Of a stretch of 36,538 bases of DNA, positions 14,732 through 24,331 are shown in pieces. Source of the stretch: an uncultured Coriobacteriaceae bacterium (GTDB lineage Bacteria > Actinomycetota > Coriobacteriia > Coriobacteriales > Atopobiaceae); the NCBI GenBank assembly GCA_902788705.1, contig CADALE010000023.1, positions 1 to 36,538 on the forward strand, written 5' to 3'. A model generated the notes under the pieces. It was given only the letters and a program-made list of their open reading frames with translations. It was not told the origin of the DNA and searched no databases. Numbering within the stretch: position 1 is the stretch's first letter; each line of letters opens with the position of its first letter. The translations under genes were made by a program, and so were the position numbers.

Positions 14732-15931
14732 ATGGAGAAGATTCGCATGACCACCCCGCTCGTCGAGATGGATGGCGACGAGATGACCCGCATCATCTGG
14801 CAGCTGGTGAAGGACCAGCTGATCTGCCCCTTCGTTGACCTCCAGACCGAGTACTACGACCTGGGGCTTCGCAACCGCGAGGCAACGAAGGACCAGGTGA
14901 CCGTCGACTCCGCCGAGGCCACCAAGCGCCTTGGCGTGGCCGTGAAGTGCGCCACCATCACCCCCAACGCCGCGCGCGTGGACGAGTACGGCCTGTCCCA
15001 GATGTGGAAGAGCCCCAACGGCACCATCCGCGCCATCCTTGACGGCACAGTGTTCCGCACCCCCATCGTGGTGAAGGGCATCGAGCCCTACGTGCGCACC
15101 TGGACCAAGCCCATCACCATCGCGCGCCACGCCTATGGCGACGTGTACAAGAACACCGAGCTGCGCATTCCCGGCCCGGGCAAGGTAGAGCTGGTGTACA
15201 CGCCGGCCGACGGCAGCCCCGAGGTGCGCGCCACGGTGCAGGACTTTGCCGAGCCCGGTATCGCCCAGGGCATCCACAACCTGGACGCCTCCATCGCAAG
15301 CTTCGCGCGCGCCAGCTTCGAGTACGCGCTCTCCACGAGGCAGGACCTGTGGTTTGCCGCCAAGGACACCATCTCCAAGACCTACGACCACCGCTTCAAG
15401 GACATCTACCAGGAGATCTTTGACGCCGAGTACCGCACGCGCTTCGAGGAGGCGGGCATCTCCTACTTCTACACGCTCATCGACGACGCGGTAGCCCGCG
15501 TCATCCGCAGCGAGGGTGGCTTCATCTGGGCCTGCAAGAACTACGACGGCGACGTGATGAGCGACATGCTGTCCACCGCCTTCGGCAGCCTTGCCATGAT
15601 GACCAGCGTGCTGGTAAGCCCCCACGGCTACTACGAGTACGAGGCTGCCCACGGCACCGTGCAGCGCCACTACTACAAGCACCTGGCTGGCGAGGAGACG
15701 TCCACCAACTCGGTGGCCACCATCTTTGCCTGGACGGGCGCGCTGCGCAAGCGTGGCGAGCTTGACGGCCTTGACGACCTCGTTGCCTTTGCCTCCCGCC
15801 TGGAGCAGGCCACCCTTGCCACCATCGAGGACGGTGAGATGACGGGCGACCTCGCGGCCATCACCACGCTTCCCAACCCCCGCAAGCTCAGCACGCAGGA
15901 CTTCATCGCCGCGGTGGCCAGCAGGCTGTAA
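14732..15931 (+). CDS. icd: NADP-dependent isocitrate dehydrogenase (homodimeric, eukaryote-like type)
   Basis: The 399-aa enzyme converts isocitrate to 2-oxoglutarate and CO2 with NADP reduction. It opens with the family hallmark [20 protein letters not shown] (residues about 8-27) and carries the substrate loop [16 protein letters not shown]. The metal-binding aspartates are in [12 protein letters not shown], and the NADP-binding [11 protein letters not shown] with [11 protein letters not shown] is present. The ATG at 14732 follows GGAGG. The longer reading from 14657 overlaps the promoter. No other TCA-cycle genes are in view, so the role may be biosynthetic supply of 2-oxoglutarate and NADPH. 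The thioesterase gene follows after 36 bases. Confidence 0.96.
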   Translation: MEKIRMTTPLVEMDGDEMTRIIWQLVKDQLICPFVDLQTEYYDLGLRNREATKDQVTVDSAEATKRLGVAVKCATITPNAARVDEYGLSQMWKSPNGTIRAILDGTVFRTPIVVKGIEPYVRTWTKPITIARHAYGDVYKNTELRIPGPGKVELVYTPADGSPEVRATVQDFAEPGIAQGIHNLDASIASFARASFEYALSTRQDLWFAAKDTISKTYDHRFKDIYQEIFDAEYRTRFEEAGISYFYTLIDDAVARVIRSEGGFIWACKNYDGDVMSDMLSTAFGSLAMMTSVLVSPHGYYEYEAAHGTVQRHYYKHLAGEETSTNSVATIFAWTGALRKRGELDGLDDLVAFASRLEQATLATIEDGEMTGDLAAITTLPNPRKLSTQDFIAAVASRL

Positions 15932-15967
15932 GGCCGCAGGCACCCGCCATAGGGACAGGAGCGCACG

Positions 15968-16375
15968 ATGCTTGACGAGACAAGCTCCCTCGAGGAGGTA
16001 CGCGAGTACTTCGGCCACGACCGCTTTGCCTCAGAGGCTTGCGGCTGCGAGGTGCTGGGGGCCTCGCACGGGCACGGGGTGTGCGCCTTCACCATCGGCC
16101 CGCAGCACAAAAACGCCCAGGGCAACGTGATGGGCGGCGCCATCTTCACCCTGGCCGACTTCGCGCTAGCCATCGCCTGCAACATCGGAGAGAACCCCAC
16201 CGTGTCGGTGCAAAGCTCCATCGAGTACTTCAGCATGGCCAAGGGCACGCGCCTCATCGCCACAGCAGAGGCCGACAAGAGCGGCCGCAGCCTGGGTTTT
16301 TATACCGTGAGCGTCGTGGACGACCTCGGCACGAAGGTGGCGCGCATGACGGCCACCTGCTTCAGGCGGGCATAG
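15968..16375 (+). CDS. PaaI-family hotdog-fold thioesterase
   Basis: The 135-aa protein is a complete single-hotdog acyl-CoA thioesterase of the PaaI/YbdB type. The active-site stretch GNVMGGAIFTLADFA (residues 52-66) includes the helix-start glycines and the acidic residue D64. It hydrolyses aryl- or acyl-CoA thioesters in the cytosol. The substrate is unknown. ACAGGAG precedes the ATG, and the gene likely shares the icd transcript. Confidence 0.92.
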   Translation: MLDETSSLEEVREYFGHDRFASEACGCEVLGASHGHGVCAFTIGPQHKNAQGNVMGGAIFTLADFALAIACNIGENPTVSVQSSIEYFSMAKGTRLIATAEADKSGRSLGFYTVSVVDDLGTKVARMTATCFRRA

Positions 16376-16389
16376 CCCCTGCAAGGGAC

Positions 16390-16420
16390 GCCTGCCACGA
16401 AGGCCAACCCCATGGCAGGC
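16390..16420. terminator. Hairpin between convergent thioesterase and corA genes
   Basis: GCCTGCCA (16390-16397) pairs with TGGCAGGC (16413-16420), an 8-bp stem with a 15-base loop, midway between two convergent genes. No U-run follows on either strand, so its terminator role is inferred from position. Confidence 0.4.
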
Positions 16421-16427
16421 CATCGTG

Positions 16428-17372
16428 CTACATCCAGCCCTTTCGCGCCAGCCAGATGGCCAGCACCACGCACACCAGGCTGGTGAGCGCGCAGATGATG
16501 CCAAAGCCGTGCGGCGTAAGGGCCAGCGGCATCCAGTCGAGGTCAACGTTCATGCCGTACATGCCCGAGATGACCGTGGGGATGGAAAGGATCAGCGTGA
16601 TGGAGGTCAGGCGCTGCATCACGTTGTTCAGGCGCGAGTCCATCACGCTGCTCATGAGGTCGCGCGTGCCGTCGATGATGTCGTGGTATATCTGCGCCAT
16701 CTCGACGGCCTGCTGGTTCTCGACGATGGCGTCCTCTAGCAGGTCGCGGTCGTCCTGGCTGCCCTTCATGCGCTCGGAGCGCGACAGGCGCGACAGCACG
16801 CCTCCGTTGCCGCGCAGCGAAGTAGCAAAGTACACCAGCGTGGACTCCAGCTCGTGCAGGCTCATCAGGTCGCGCTCGTCGGTCATCGACTCGATGTGCT
16901 CCTCGAACTGGATGCGACTGCGGTCCACCACGGTAAGCGCCTGCTGATACAGCAGCGACGTGCGCAGCAGGATCTGCAGGACGAAGCTGACGCGCATGCG
17001 CGTGGAGAAGCCACGCACGCGCCCCGCATGGAAGGGGGTCAGCACCTGCGTGTCCTCGGAGCAGACCGTGATCACGTTGTGCGGCATCATGATGATGCCC
17101 AGGGGGATGGTGTCGTACGTATTGATGCCGTGGCGAACCACACGACGGGGGATGTCGATGAGGATGAGGGTATAGGTGTCCTCGTACTGAAGGCGCGTCT
17201 TCTCCTCGGGGTCGATTGCGGCGATGAGGTCGTCGCGGTCGAGGCCCGGCAGCGAGGCTGCAACGCGGTCTACCTCGTCGGATGTTGGCGCCGTGAGCTT
17301 TACCCATGTCCAGTCAACGATGTCCAGCACCACGCGCGTATCGGAACCTTCGGTAAGGTATAGCTCTATCAC
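16428..17372 (-). CDS. corA: CorA-family magnesium/cobalt transporter
   Basis: The 314-aa protein has the large cytoplasmic N-terminal domain, a long helix, and two C-terminal membrane segments. The signature GMN motif is in SGMYGMNVD at the end of TM1, and the basic tail follows TM2. CorA pentamers let Mg2+ in down its electrochemical gradient. It starts with GTG at 17372, with GGAGG placed correctly upstream. It is monocistronic. No M-box riboswitch is recognisable upstream. Confidence 0.95.
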   Translation of the reverse strand: MIELYLTEGSDTRVVLDIVDWTWVKLTAPTSDEVDRVAASLPGLDRDDLIAAIDPEEKTRLQYEDTYTLILIDIPRRVVRHGINTYDTIPLGIIMMPHNVITVCSEDTQVLTPFHAGRVRGFSTRMRVSFVLQILLRTSLLYQQALTVVDRSRIQFEEHIESMTDERDLMSLHELESTLVYFATSLRGNGGVLSRLSRSERMKGSQDDRDLLEDAIVENQQAVEMAQIYHDIIDGTRDLMSSVMDSRLNNVMQRLTSITLILSIPTVISGMYGMNVDLDWMPLALTPHGFGIICALTSLVCVVLAIWLARKGWM

Positions 17373-17502
17373 GGGTAACCTCCGGCTCTTGACGTGGCAA
17401 GACTGTTACATGATAGCGCGGGCGGCATAGGCTGGCGCCCCTCGCCCTCGATTCGGTGGCACTAGTCTCGCAAATGCGGCCCGCAGCAGCCGCCTGGGCA
17501 CC

Positions 17503-18300
17503 CTACCCGATGTCGCACCCCAGCCACCGCTCGGCGTTACGCCAGCTCATCCGCTCGTAGTCGGCGCGTGAGAAGCCCATCGACATGAATGACTCGCACT
17601 CCTCGCCCGGGTCCCACATGGGAAAGTCGGAGCCAAACATCACGCGGTCGGGACCGTAGTCCTCGATCAGCTCGCGGCTGCGGCGCAGGCCCAGGTAACG
17701 CATGGAGCTGGACACGTCAAGGAAGCACCGCTCGTCCTCTAGAAACTCGAGCGCAAGGTCGTAGATAGACCAGCCGCCAAAGTGCGCAGCACATATCCTT
17801 AGCTGCGGAAACTCGTGGAGGATGCGCTTGAGGCGGCGGGGGTGCGAGTAGTCGTAGCGATAGTCGCCGCAGTGCATGAGCAGGGGCAAGCCGCGCCTCT
17901 CGCACGCCTCGTACACGCGCATGAGGCGGGGGTCGTCCATGTTCACGCCCTGGGTGTCGGGATGCAGCTTCACGCCATGAAGCCCCAGCTCAGAAACACG
18001 GTCAAGCTCGGCCTCGACATCCTCGAAGTCCTGATGCATGGCGGCAAGGCCCAGCAGGGTGTCATCCTCGGCGCAGGTCCGGGCAATGAAGTCGTTGATG
18101 GAGGACACCGTCTGGGGCTTCACGGCAACCGAGCACACCACCGTATGGGTGATGGGCGTCTCCTCGCGCCGCCTCACCAGGTTGCCCACCGAACCAAGCA
18201 CTGCCTGCATCGGCACGTTGTAGAACTGGCCCACGCTTGTGGTGGCCTTCTCGGCGATCTTGTCGGGATAGACGTGCGCGTGCATGTCGACGATGGGCAT
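17503..18300 (-). CDS. Amidohydrolase 2-family metal-dependent hydrolase/decarboxylase
   Basis: The 265-aa TIM-barrel protein has the N-terminal metal-binding pair DMHAH (H7, H9), later histidines in MHCGDYRYD and CAAHFGG, and the C-terminal catalytic aspartate in MFGSDFPMWDP. This is the Amidohydro_2 (ACMSD-related) pattern, which includes both hydrolases and non-oxidative decarboxylases. The substrate is not determined. The ATG at 18300 follows GGAGG. The gene stands alone, 120 bases downstream of recQ on the same strand. Confidence 0.9.
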   Translation of the reverse strand: MPIVDMHAHVYPDKIAEKATTSVGQFYNVPMQAVLGSVGNLVRRREETPITHTVVCSVAVKPQTVSSINDFIARTCAEDDTLLGLAAMHQDFEDVEAELDRVSELGLHGVKLHPDTQGVNMDDPRLMRVYEACERRGLPLLMHCGDYRYDYSHPRRLKRILHEFPQLRICAAHFGGWSIYDLALEFLEDERCFLDVSSSMRYLGLRRSRELIEDYGPDRVMFGSDFPMWDPGEECESFMSMGFSRADYERMSWRNAERWLGCDIG

Positions 18301-18420
18301 GGGTACCTCCGCTGTGATGGCTTGGGAGGCAAGTATAGTGCCGCAGGTTTTCGGCGAGGTTAAAGGCTGGCGCCGTGCCAAGAGGGGTTGCCTGTCGCCT
18401 CCAGGAATCTGGGGCCCGCC

Positions 18421-19995
18421 TTACGCCTCGAGCTCCCTCAGGAAGGCCTTGCCATAGCGCTCCAGCTTCACCTGGCCCACGCCGCTTACCTGCAGCAGCT
18501 CCTCGGCCGTCTGTGGGCGGCGACGCACCATCGCGCGCAGCGTGGCGTCGGAAAACACCATGTACGGCGGCAAGCCCTGCTGTTCGGCCAGCTGCTTGCG
18601 CAGGACGCGCAGCCGTTCGAACAGCTGGTCATCGTCGTCGTGCGACACCTCGTCGCGCAAGGCACGAGCCGCCCGGACGCGCTCCACCGCGGCGCTTGCC
18701 CGGCGCTGCTGGCGCAGGTAGCGCTCGGGAGTCTCGCCATCGCACGCCGAGCATCGCCCGCAGCCATCGCCCAGCGCCGAGACGTCCTGCCCAAAGTAGC
18801 GCAGGATGCGGCGGCGCAGGCAGGTCTCGCTCATGGCGTAGCCAATCATCTCGCCCAGCAGGCGCTCCTTGTTGGCCACCACGCGCTCGCGCTCCTCGGG
18901 CGAGAGGCCCTCCGCATCGATGTTGTCGATGAAGAAGTGGCACGTGCGGATGTCTCCTTTGCTCCACAGGAGGTAGCAGTCGGCCGGCTCGCCGTCGCGG
19001 CCGGCTCGTCCTGCCTCCTGGTAGTACTCCTCCAGCGAGAGCGGCAGGCCGCAGTTGATCACGAAGCGCACGTTTGACTTGTCGATGCCCATGCCAAAGG
19101 CGGTGGTGGCCACCAGCACAAGGCAGTCGTCGTGGGCAAAGGCGCGCTGGGCCTCGGTACGGTCGTCATCCGACATGCCCGCGTGGTAGGCGAGGGCAGC
19201 CACGCCCTGCTCACGTAGCTTGTCAGCCAGCTGCTCAACCTTCTTGCGCGTCTGCGCATACACGATGCCCGCGTCGCCCGGATGCTGGCGGATGTAGCCT
19301 GCCACCCACTGCTCGCGTCGCTTGGGCTGCAGCTCGAACGAGGCAAACCGTAGGTTTGGCCGGTCAAACCCGCTCACCTGCACCACGGGGTTGCGCAGGG
19401 CCAGCAGGCCGCTGATGTCGGAGCGCACGCGGCCCGTGGCCGTTGCCGTAAGCGCCATGACCGGCGGCCGCACGGGAAGCGACTCCACGAAGGCGGCAAT
19501 CTGCTGGTAGGCTGGCCGGAAGTCCTGCCCCCACTGGCTCACGCAATGCGCCTCGTCCACCGCCACGATGGGAATGCGCGCCTGCGCGGCAAACTCGCAA
19601 AACACGGGGTCGGACAGGCGCTCGGGCGCCACGTACATGATGTCGTACCAGCCGGCCAGCGCCCTGCGCAGCACCTCGGGACGCACATGCGGCTTAAGCG
19701 TGGAGTTAAAGAACGAGCCCCGTATGCCCGCCTCCTTGAGGGCGCGCACCTGGTCGGCCATGAGGGAGACGAGGGGCGACACCACGATGGTGAGGCCATC
19801 AAGCAGGACGGCAGGAACCTGGTAGCACACCGACTTGCCCGAGCCCGTGGGCATCACGGCCAGCACGTCGCGGCCCTGAAGCACCGCCTCGATGACGCGC
19901 TCCTGCCCCGGACGAAAGGCCTGGTAGCCAAAGTGCTGGGCCAGCACGGCCCTCGCGTCGTCCATCGTGGGACGCCCGTCCTGCGCTGCCTCCAT
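18421..19995 (-). CDS. recQ: ATP-dependent DNA helicase RecQ
   Basis: The 524-aa helicase has Walker A MPTGSGKS (49-56), DEAHCVSQWGQDFRPAY (Walker B plus the aromatic-rich loop), helicase C motifs and the motif VI region QEAGRAGRDGEP. The RecQ zinc-binding domain follows (CLRRRILRYFG ... CGRCSAC), then a linker and a C-terminal HRDC domain (about 450-520). It is shorter than E. coli RecQ but complete. It unwinds DNA 3' to 5' in repair and recombination. AAAGGAGGGG precedes the ATG. No defence genes flank it, so I read it as housekeeping. Confidence 0.96.
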   Translation of the reverse strand: MEAAQDGRPTMDDARAVLAQHFGYQAFRPGQERVIEAVLQGRDVLAVMPTGSGKSVCYQVPAVLLDGLTIVVSPLVSLMADQVRALKEAGIRGSFFNSTLKPHVRPEVLRRALAGWYDIMYVAPERLSDPVFCEFAAQARIPIVAVDEAHCVSQWGQDFRPAYQQIAAFVESLPVRPPVMALTATATGRVRSDISGLLALRNPVVQVSGFDRPNLRFASFELQPKRREQWVAGYIRQHPGDAGIVYAQTRKKVEQLADKLREQGVAALAYHAGMSDDDRTEAQRAFAHDDCLVLVATTAFGMGIDKSNVRFVINCGLPLSLEEYYQEAGRAGRDGEPADCYLLWSKGDIRTCHFFIDNIDAEGLSPEERERVVANKERLLGEMIGYAMSETCLRRRILRYFGQDVSALGDGCGRCSACDGETPERYLRQQRRASAAVERVRAARALRDEVSHDDDDQLFERLRVLRKQLAEQQGLPPYMVFSDATLRAMVRRRPQTAEELLQVSGVGQVKLERYGKAFLRELEA

Positions 19996-20187
19996 GGCTC
20001 ACCCCTCCTTTCGTGGGCCACCATGGTAGCGCAAGGACGTGACGCAGGCGCCCAAAGCATGCTGCGGTCCATCGAACCCCGGGGAGGCACCTCCTTGGCA
20101 GGAGCTGCCGGGGCCTACCCCCTTTGGTATGCCTAGGGCCTGATGTGCTACCCTACCTCTCGCACACCAACCAACGACAAGGGACGC

Positions 20188-21066
20188 ATGGACAAGCGGC
20201 ACGGCACACATCTTCTGGCGGTGGCGCTTGCCTGCGCCATCTGGGGAGGGTCGGTCATCGGCACCAAGCTGAGCTATGACTCGCTTGCGCCGATGTCGCT
20301 GGGGCTGCTGCGCTTCTCGCTTGCCTCCGTGCTGTTCTTCGCCCTGCTGGCACCGAGGCACCAGCTCACGCCTCCGCCCGCCCGCGACCTCGTGCCCATC
20401 GCCGCCTCGGGCCTGCTGGGCACCACGCTGTACTTCGCCGCCGAGAACTACGGGGCAAGCCTTGCCTCCGGCGCCACATCCTCGCTGGTCATCGGCTCGT
20501 TTCCGGCCATGACCCTCGTGCTTGAGTGCCTTGCCGACCGCACGGTACCCCGCCCGCGCACCGCGCTGGACATCGCCGTGTCGTTTGCCGGCGTATGTGC
20601 GCTCGCGCTGGGCGACGCCGCCGGCGATGGCTCGAGCGAGCTTGCGGGCATCGTCATCCTCATGCTGGGAGGCCTCTGCTGGGGCGTGTATAACCTCATG
20701 ATGCGCTCCCTTGCGGGCAGGCACTCGCCGCTGGTTATCACGGCGTGGCAGACGCTCTTTGGGGCCCTGGGCTTCGTGCCGCTGGCGCTGCTCGAGGGCG
20801 CTCCCCTGCGCCCGCTTAGCATGACGGCGCTCGCGTCCCTTGCCTACCTCGTGGTCTTCTGCACCGTTGCGGGCTTCTCGCTTTACAACTATGGGTTCGA
20901 GGCCCTCTCGGCCACCGTGGTCTCGTCGCTGGTCAACCTCACGCCCGTGGTGGGACTGGTGCTCTCGGCGCTTGTTCTGGGCGAGCACATCGGCATGCTG
21001 CAGCTGGTTGGCGGCGCCGTGGTGGTGGCGGGCATCCTCCTTAGCTCGATGCCCGAGGCCAGCTAG
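20188..21066 (+). CDS. EamA-family (DMT superfamily) transporter
   Basis: The 292-aa membrane protein has ten predicted segments in two EamA repeats (about 10-135 and 150-285), with the typical N-terminal ACAIWGGSVIGTKL and the second-half GLCWGVYNLMMRS. Members export or exchange amino acids, nucleotides or other metabolites. The substrate cannot be predicted. The ATG at 20188 follows AAGGGA. It is divergent from recQ and convergent with the polyphosphate enzyme gene. Confidence 0.92.
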   Translation: MDKRHGTHLLAVALACAIWGGSVIGTKLSYDSLAPMSLGLLRFSLASVLFFALLAPRHQLTPPPARDLVPIAASGLLGTTLYFAAENYGASLASGATSSLVIGSFPAMTLVLECLADRTVPRPRTALDIAVSFAGVCALALGDAAGDGSSELAGIVILMLGGLCWGVYNLMMRSLAGRHSPLVITAWQTLFGALGFVPLALLEGAPLRPLSMTALASLAYLVVFCTVAGFSLYNYGFEALSATVVSSLVNLTPVVGLVLSALVLGEHIGMLQLVGGAVVVAGILLSSMPEAS

Positions 21067-21093
21067 CAGCCCTCTACCAGCCCCAGCCGTCCC

Positions 21094-22572
21094 CTACCGC
21101 TCGGCGCAGGCCTGCTCCAGCGCGTCCACCACGATGCGCAGCGCCTTGATGCGTGCATAGCGCTTGTCGTTGCTCTCCAAGACGTGCCATGGGGCAAACG
21201 TCGTGCTGGTCTTGCGCAGCATCTCGTTGACGGCAGCCTCGTACTGGTCCCACTTCTCGCGGTTGCGCCAGTCCTCCTCGGTTATCTTCCACTGCTTCTC
21301 GGGCGTGTTCTGGCGGTCGGTGAAGCGCGCCAGCTGCGTGTCCGAGTCGATCTGCACCCAGAACTTGATGACCACGGTGCCGGCATCCACCAGCTCCTTC
21401 TCAAACTCGTTCATCTCGTTGTAGGCGCGCTGCCAGTCGTTCTCGCTGCAGAAGCCCTCAAGCCGCTCCACCATCACCCGGCCATACCAGGTGCGGTCGA
21501 AGATGGCGATGTGCCCGCTCTTGGGCAGGCGGTTCCAGAAGCGCCACAGGTAGTGACGCGCCTTCTCGTGCGGCTCGGGGCTGGCTATGGGATGCACGCG
21601 GTAGCCGCGCGGGTCGAGGGCCGCCGTGATGCGCTTGATGTTGCCGCCCTTGCCCGCGGCATCCCAGCCCTCGTAGGCTATGACCACCGGGATGCGCTTG
21701 CGATACAGCTCGTTGTGCAGCTCGCCCAGGCGGGCCTGCAGGGCCTTGAGCTGCACATGGTACTCGGTCTCGTCGATGGTCTTGTCCAGCGGGATGTCGG
21801 CCAGCAGGGGCATCCGCCTTAGCGGGAACACGTTCTGCCTGATGGGAGCCTCGTAACCGCGGTTGCGGATGGCGATGTCGATGCCCACGTTAAGAAACTC
21901 CAGCACCTGCAGCGTGGCCCACGAGCGGTCCTTCGCGTCGATGATGTACCACGGCGCGCTCGAGCGGTTGGTGTCGCGCAGATAGCGGTCGTACACGGCA
22001 AGGCACTGGTCGTAGTGGTCGTTTTGCCAGATGTCCTCGTCGTCCACGCGCCAGCTGGTGTTATGGTCGGCGGCAAGGGCGTCCAGCCGGCGCCGCTGCT
22101 CGGACTTGCCAATCTGGAAGAAGAACTTCATCACCAGGTAGCCGTTGTCAACCAGCTGCCGCTCGGCCATGTTGATGGAGTCGACGCGCTTGTCGAAGGC
22201 CTCCTGGTCAAGCTGGCCTGACAGCACGCCGCCCGTCACCTCCTCCATCCAGCACGTGTCAAAGAACTTGAACTGCCCCTCCTCGGGAATCTCCACCATG
22301 TAGCGCCACAGGAATGGTCGGCGCTGCTCCTCCTCGGTTGGCCGTGCGTCCATGGTGGCCACCTGGAAGAAGCGCGGATCCATCTCCTTGATGACCCTGG
22401 AGAGCACGCTGCCCTTGCCAGCAGCTCCCCAGCCCTCGAAGATGACCATCACCGGCACCTTCGCCTCTTTGATGCGCATCTGGTTGGCGGCAAGCTTGGC
22501 CTGCTCGGTCTCCATGCGCTGCTTGATTTCGTCCTTCTCGGGCTTGGTAGGCTTGGCGAAGTCCCTCAGCAT
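21094..22572 (-). CDS. pap: Polyphosphate:AMP phosphotransferase (two-domain PPK2, class II)
   Basis: The 492-aa protein has two tandem PPK2 domains, each with a Walker A: EGWGAAGKGS (about 46-55) and EGWDAAGKGG (301-310). The second domain has the full lid and Walker B set (IFDRTWYGRVMVERLEGF). Tandem PPK2 enzymes convert AMP to ADP with polyphosphate as donor, usually with catalysis in the second domain. The ATG at 22572 follows AAGGAG. A longer reading to 22773 is low-complexity and unlikely. The gene is monocistronic. Confidence 0.93.
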   Translation of the reverse strand: MLRDFAKPTKPEKDEIKQRMETEQAKLAANQMRIKEAKVPVMVIFEGWGAAGKGSVLSRVIKEMDPRFFQVATMDARPTEEEQRRPFLWRYMVEIPEEGQFKFFDTCWMEEVTGGVLSGQLDQEAFDKRVDSINMAERQLVDNGYLVMKFFFQIGKSEQRRRLDALAADHNTSWRVDDEDIWQNDHYDQCLAVYDRYLRDTNRSSAPWYIIDAKDRSWATLQVLEFLNVGIDIAIRNRGYEAPIRQNVFPLRRMPLLADIPLDKTIDETEYHVQLKALQARLGELHNELYRKRIPVVIAYEGWDAAGKGGNIKRITAALDPRGYRVHPIASPEPHEKARHYLWRFWNRLPKSGHIAIFDRTWYGRVMVERLEGFCSENDWQRAYNEMNEFEKELVDAGTVVIKFWVQIDSDTQLARFTDRQNTPEKQWKITEEDWRNREKWDQYEAAVNEMLRKTSTTFAPWHVLESNDKRYARIKALRIVVDALEQACAER

Positions 22573-22843
22573 GGCTGCTCCTTGGTCGCTGCGTGTTCGC
22601 CCTGCGACATGGCGACGTGCCCCGCATGTGCAAGCACCGGGCTCCGAACCCCCGCTGCATGCTGGCGACGTGCCCCGCACGGCTTGCTGCCCATGATAAC
22701 CACATGCTGGCAAAACGCCGCCACGAAGCGCAAGGCAAGCGGCAGGCGTTGCGCTCTGGCACGCAAGCATCAAGGCACCGCCCGCCCATGCCCGCGTCGG
22801 GCAGGTGCGCTACCATGGAATGGCTTGAGCCAAGGAGGATAGC

Positions 22844-23584
22844 TTGCCCACCCTGCATGCCATACAACAAGACGCGCTTGACGCGCTGGCCAACGCCGCC
22901 TTTGGCGGCCTTGGATGCGAGGACTTTGGCATCGTGGTGCTGCAGGGGGCCCGCTCCTGGAACGCCCGCCAGCGCGGAGGCATCCAGCTGCCGCACGGAG
23001 ATGCCACGCTTGACCTGCACATTGCCTATGACGAGCGCGAGGCCCCCTTTGCCTGCGACGAGACGGGCCACGAGCTGCCCGGCCTTCTGCTAAGTCTTGC
23101 CGACGAGGGCGACTTCTTGGCCTGTGCGTGGGCGCGTGTGCCCCACGGCTCGCCGATAGTTGGGGTGGGCGTCGACTTGGCCTCTACCTACGACTTTGGC
23201 GACCACCCCGCCTCAGACCGCTTCGTGCGCCTCCTGTTTACCCCGCGCGAGCACGAGCTGGCACCCCAGGTGGTAACCGACGACGCACCGCTTGCCTATG
23301 CCACCGAGTTTGGGGCAAAGGAGGCCGCCTTCAAGAGCCTGGCGCACCCACTACGCACGTGGTACCGCACCCAGCAGGAAGAGCTGGCCTTCGAGGTACG
23401 CCACTTTGCGATGGACTCCACGCGCACGGTGCGCGGCGACGCCCGCAACGCGGCAGCCCAGGCAGCCATGGAGCGCATGGGCATCAGCCGCATCGAGGTG
23501 AACCATGCCGAGGTGAGGGGCATGGCCTTGGTGGTGGCAAAGGCGCTGCGCGCACCCGCAGAAGACGATGGAGGACCTCGATGA
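22844..23584 (+). CDS. 4'-phosphopantetheinyl transferase superfamily protein
   Basis: The 246-aa protein carries the transferase signature: GVGVDLASTYDF (D111, Mg2+ ligand), FTPREHELA, and FGAKEAAFKS (K159-E160-A161, K164). About 100 residues precede the core, as in two-lobed Sfp-type enzymes, instead of the 120-aa single-lobe AcpS. It would attach phosphopantetheine from CoA to a carrier protein. The carrier is not in view. It starts with TTG at 22844 behind a strong AAGGAGG, and the stop overlaps the next gene's ATG (ATGA). Confidence 0.85.
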   Translation: MPTLHAIQQDALDALANAAFGGLGCEDFGIVVLQGARSWNARQRGGIQLPHGDATLDLHIAYDEREAPFACDETGHELPGLLLSLADEGDFLACAWARVPHGSPIVGVGVDLASTYDFGDHPASDRFVRLLFTPREHELAPQVVTDDAPLAYATEFGAKEAAFKSLAHPLRTWYRTQQEELAFEVRHFAMDSTRTVRGDARNAAAQAAMERMGISRIEVNHAEVRGMALVVAKALRAPAEDDGGPR

Positions 23585-24246
23585 AAAACGCCGCCAACGG
23601 CCCCGAGAACCCCCTTGTGCGCCACCTGCCCGGCGCCTTGGGACTGCTCTGCGCCATCCTTCTTACGATCACGCTCGTCACCTGCAGCGGAACCGCCGAC
23701 CGCGCGCTAAGCGATTGGGTACCATCGGACGACTACGGCGAGCGGGCCTTCGAGTCCTACACGCTGGTGTCGGAGGACGCCCCCGAGGCGCCGGCCATCA
23801 CGGCGACGCCGCCCGACTGGGTGATTGGCGTTGCCACCGACGGCGCCTCCGAGGATGACCCAAGCCGCTCGTACACGCACCTTACCTATTCGTTCGAGAC
23901 GGGCAACGTGGTGCTTACCTATGCCACCGACGACGTGGCCGACCTGCTTGCGTGGCAGCTAAACGAGGACACCATCATAACCAGCCACCTGTTTGGCGGG
24001 CGGTACACCAATATCGAGGTGGGAGACCCCGTTAAGGCAACCCTTGGTGGCCATGAGCTAAGCTGGGGCACCTACGCCTTCGACGACGAGTACGGACGCC
24101 GCAACGTGTGCCTGGTCTCGGCCACGCAAACCTCGGACGGCCAGGTTCTTGCGGTGGTAGCCTCCGAGGTCATACCCGATGGGTCTGAGCAGGCATTCCT
24201 TGACCAGCAGCGTCTCGAGCAGCTTTGGGCAGGCCTTAGCTGGTAG
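23581..24246 (+). CDS. Membrane-anchored secreted protein of unknown function
   Basis: I do not recognise this 221-aa protein. It has an N-terminal hydrophobic segment (about residues 16-34, ending LVTCSG). The cysteine is lipobox-like but has Thr instead of Gly/Ala/Ser before it, so lipidation is doubtful. The remainder is an acidic, beta-rich extracytoplasmic domain (about 40-220) with no known motif. Its ATG overlaps the transferase stop by 4 bases, so the two are translationally coupled. A terminator follows. Confidence 0.8.
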   Translation: MKNAANGPENPLVRHLPGALGLLCAILLTITLVTCSGTADRALSDWVPSDDYGERAFESYTLVSEDAPEAPAITATPPDWVIGVATDGASEDDPSRSYTHLTYSFETGNVVLTYATDDVADLLAWQLNEDTIITSHLFGGRYTNIEVGDPVKATLGGHELSWGTYAFDDEYGRRNVCLVSATQTSDGQVLAVVASEVIPDGSEQAFLDQQRLEQLWAGLSW

Positions 24247-24265
24247 CCTGGCCCAAACACAAGAT

Positions 24266-24294
24266 GGGGCGCCGCCCACGAAAGGCAGCGCCCC
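24266..24294. terminator. Intrinsic terminator between convergent genes
   Basis: GGGGCGC (24266-24272) pairs with GCGCCCC (24288-24294), and an inner GCC/GGC pair extends the stem past one mismatch. TTT follows on the plus strand. It lies between the unknown membrane protein gene and the alpha/beta hydrolase gene. Confidence 0.7.
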
Positions 24295-24331
24295 TTTAGG
24301 TTCGCGATTGCCGCGAGATCGCAGCCTACAG

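Noticed and set aside
14600..16018. A 472-codon minus-strand frame opposite icd
   Set aside because: It is the complement of icd, whose family motifs are complete. The antisense product is low in motif content and has no ribosome binding site.
18421..19995. RecQ as part of a defence island
   Set aside because: It has the ordinary RecQ architecture with zinc and HRDC domains, and its neighbours are metabolic genes.
20077..20113. GC-rich palindromic stretch between recQ and the EamA gene
   Set aside because: CCCCGG/CCGGGG arms with several competing inner pairings. It lies upstream of two divergent genes, so a terminator makes little sense, and I could not support an RNA element.
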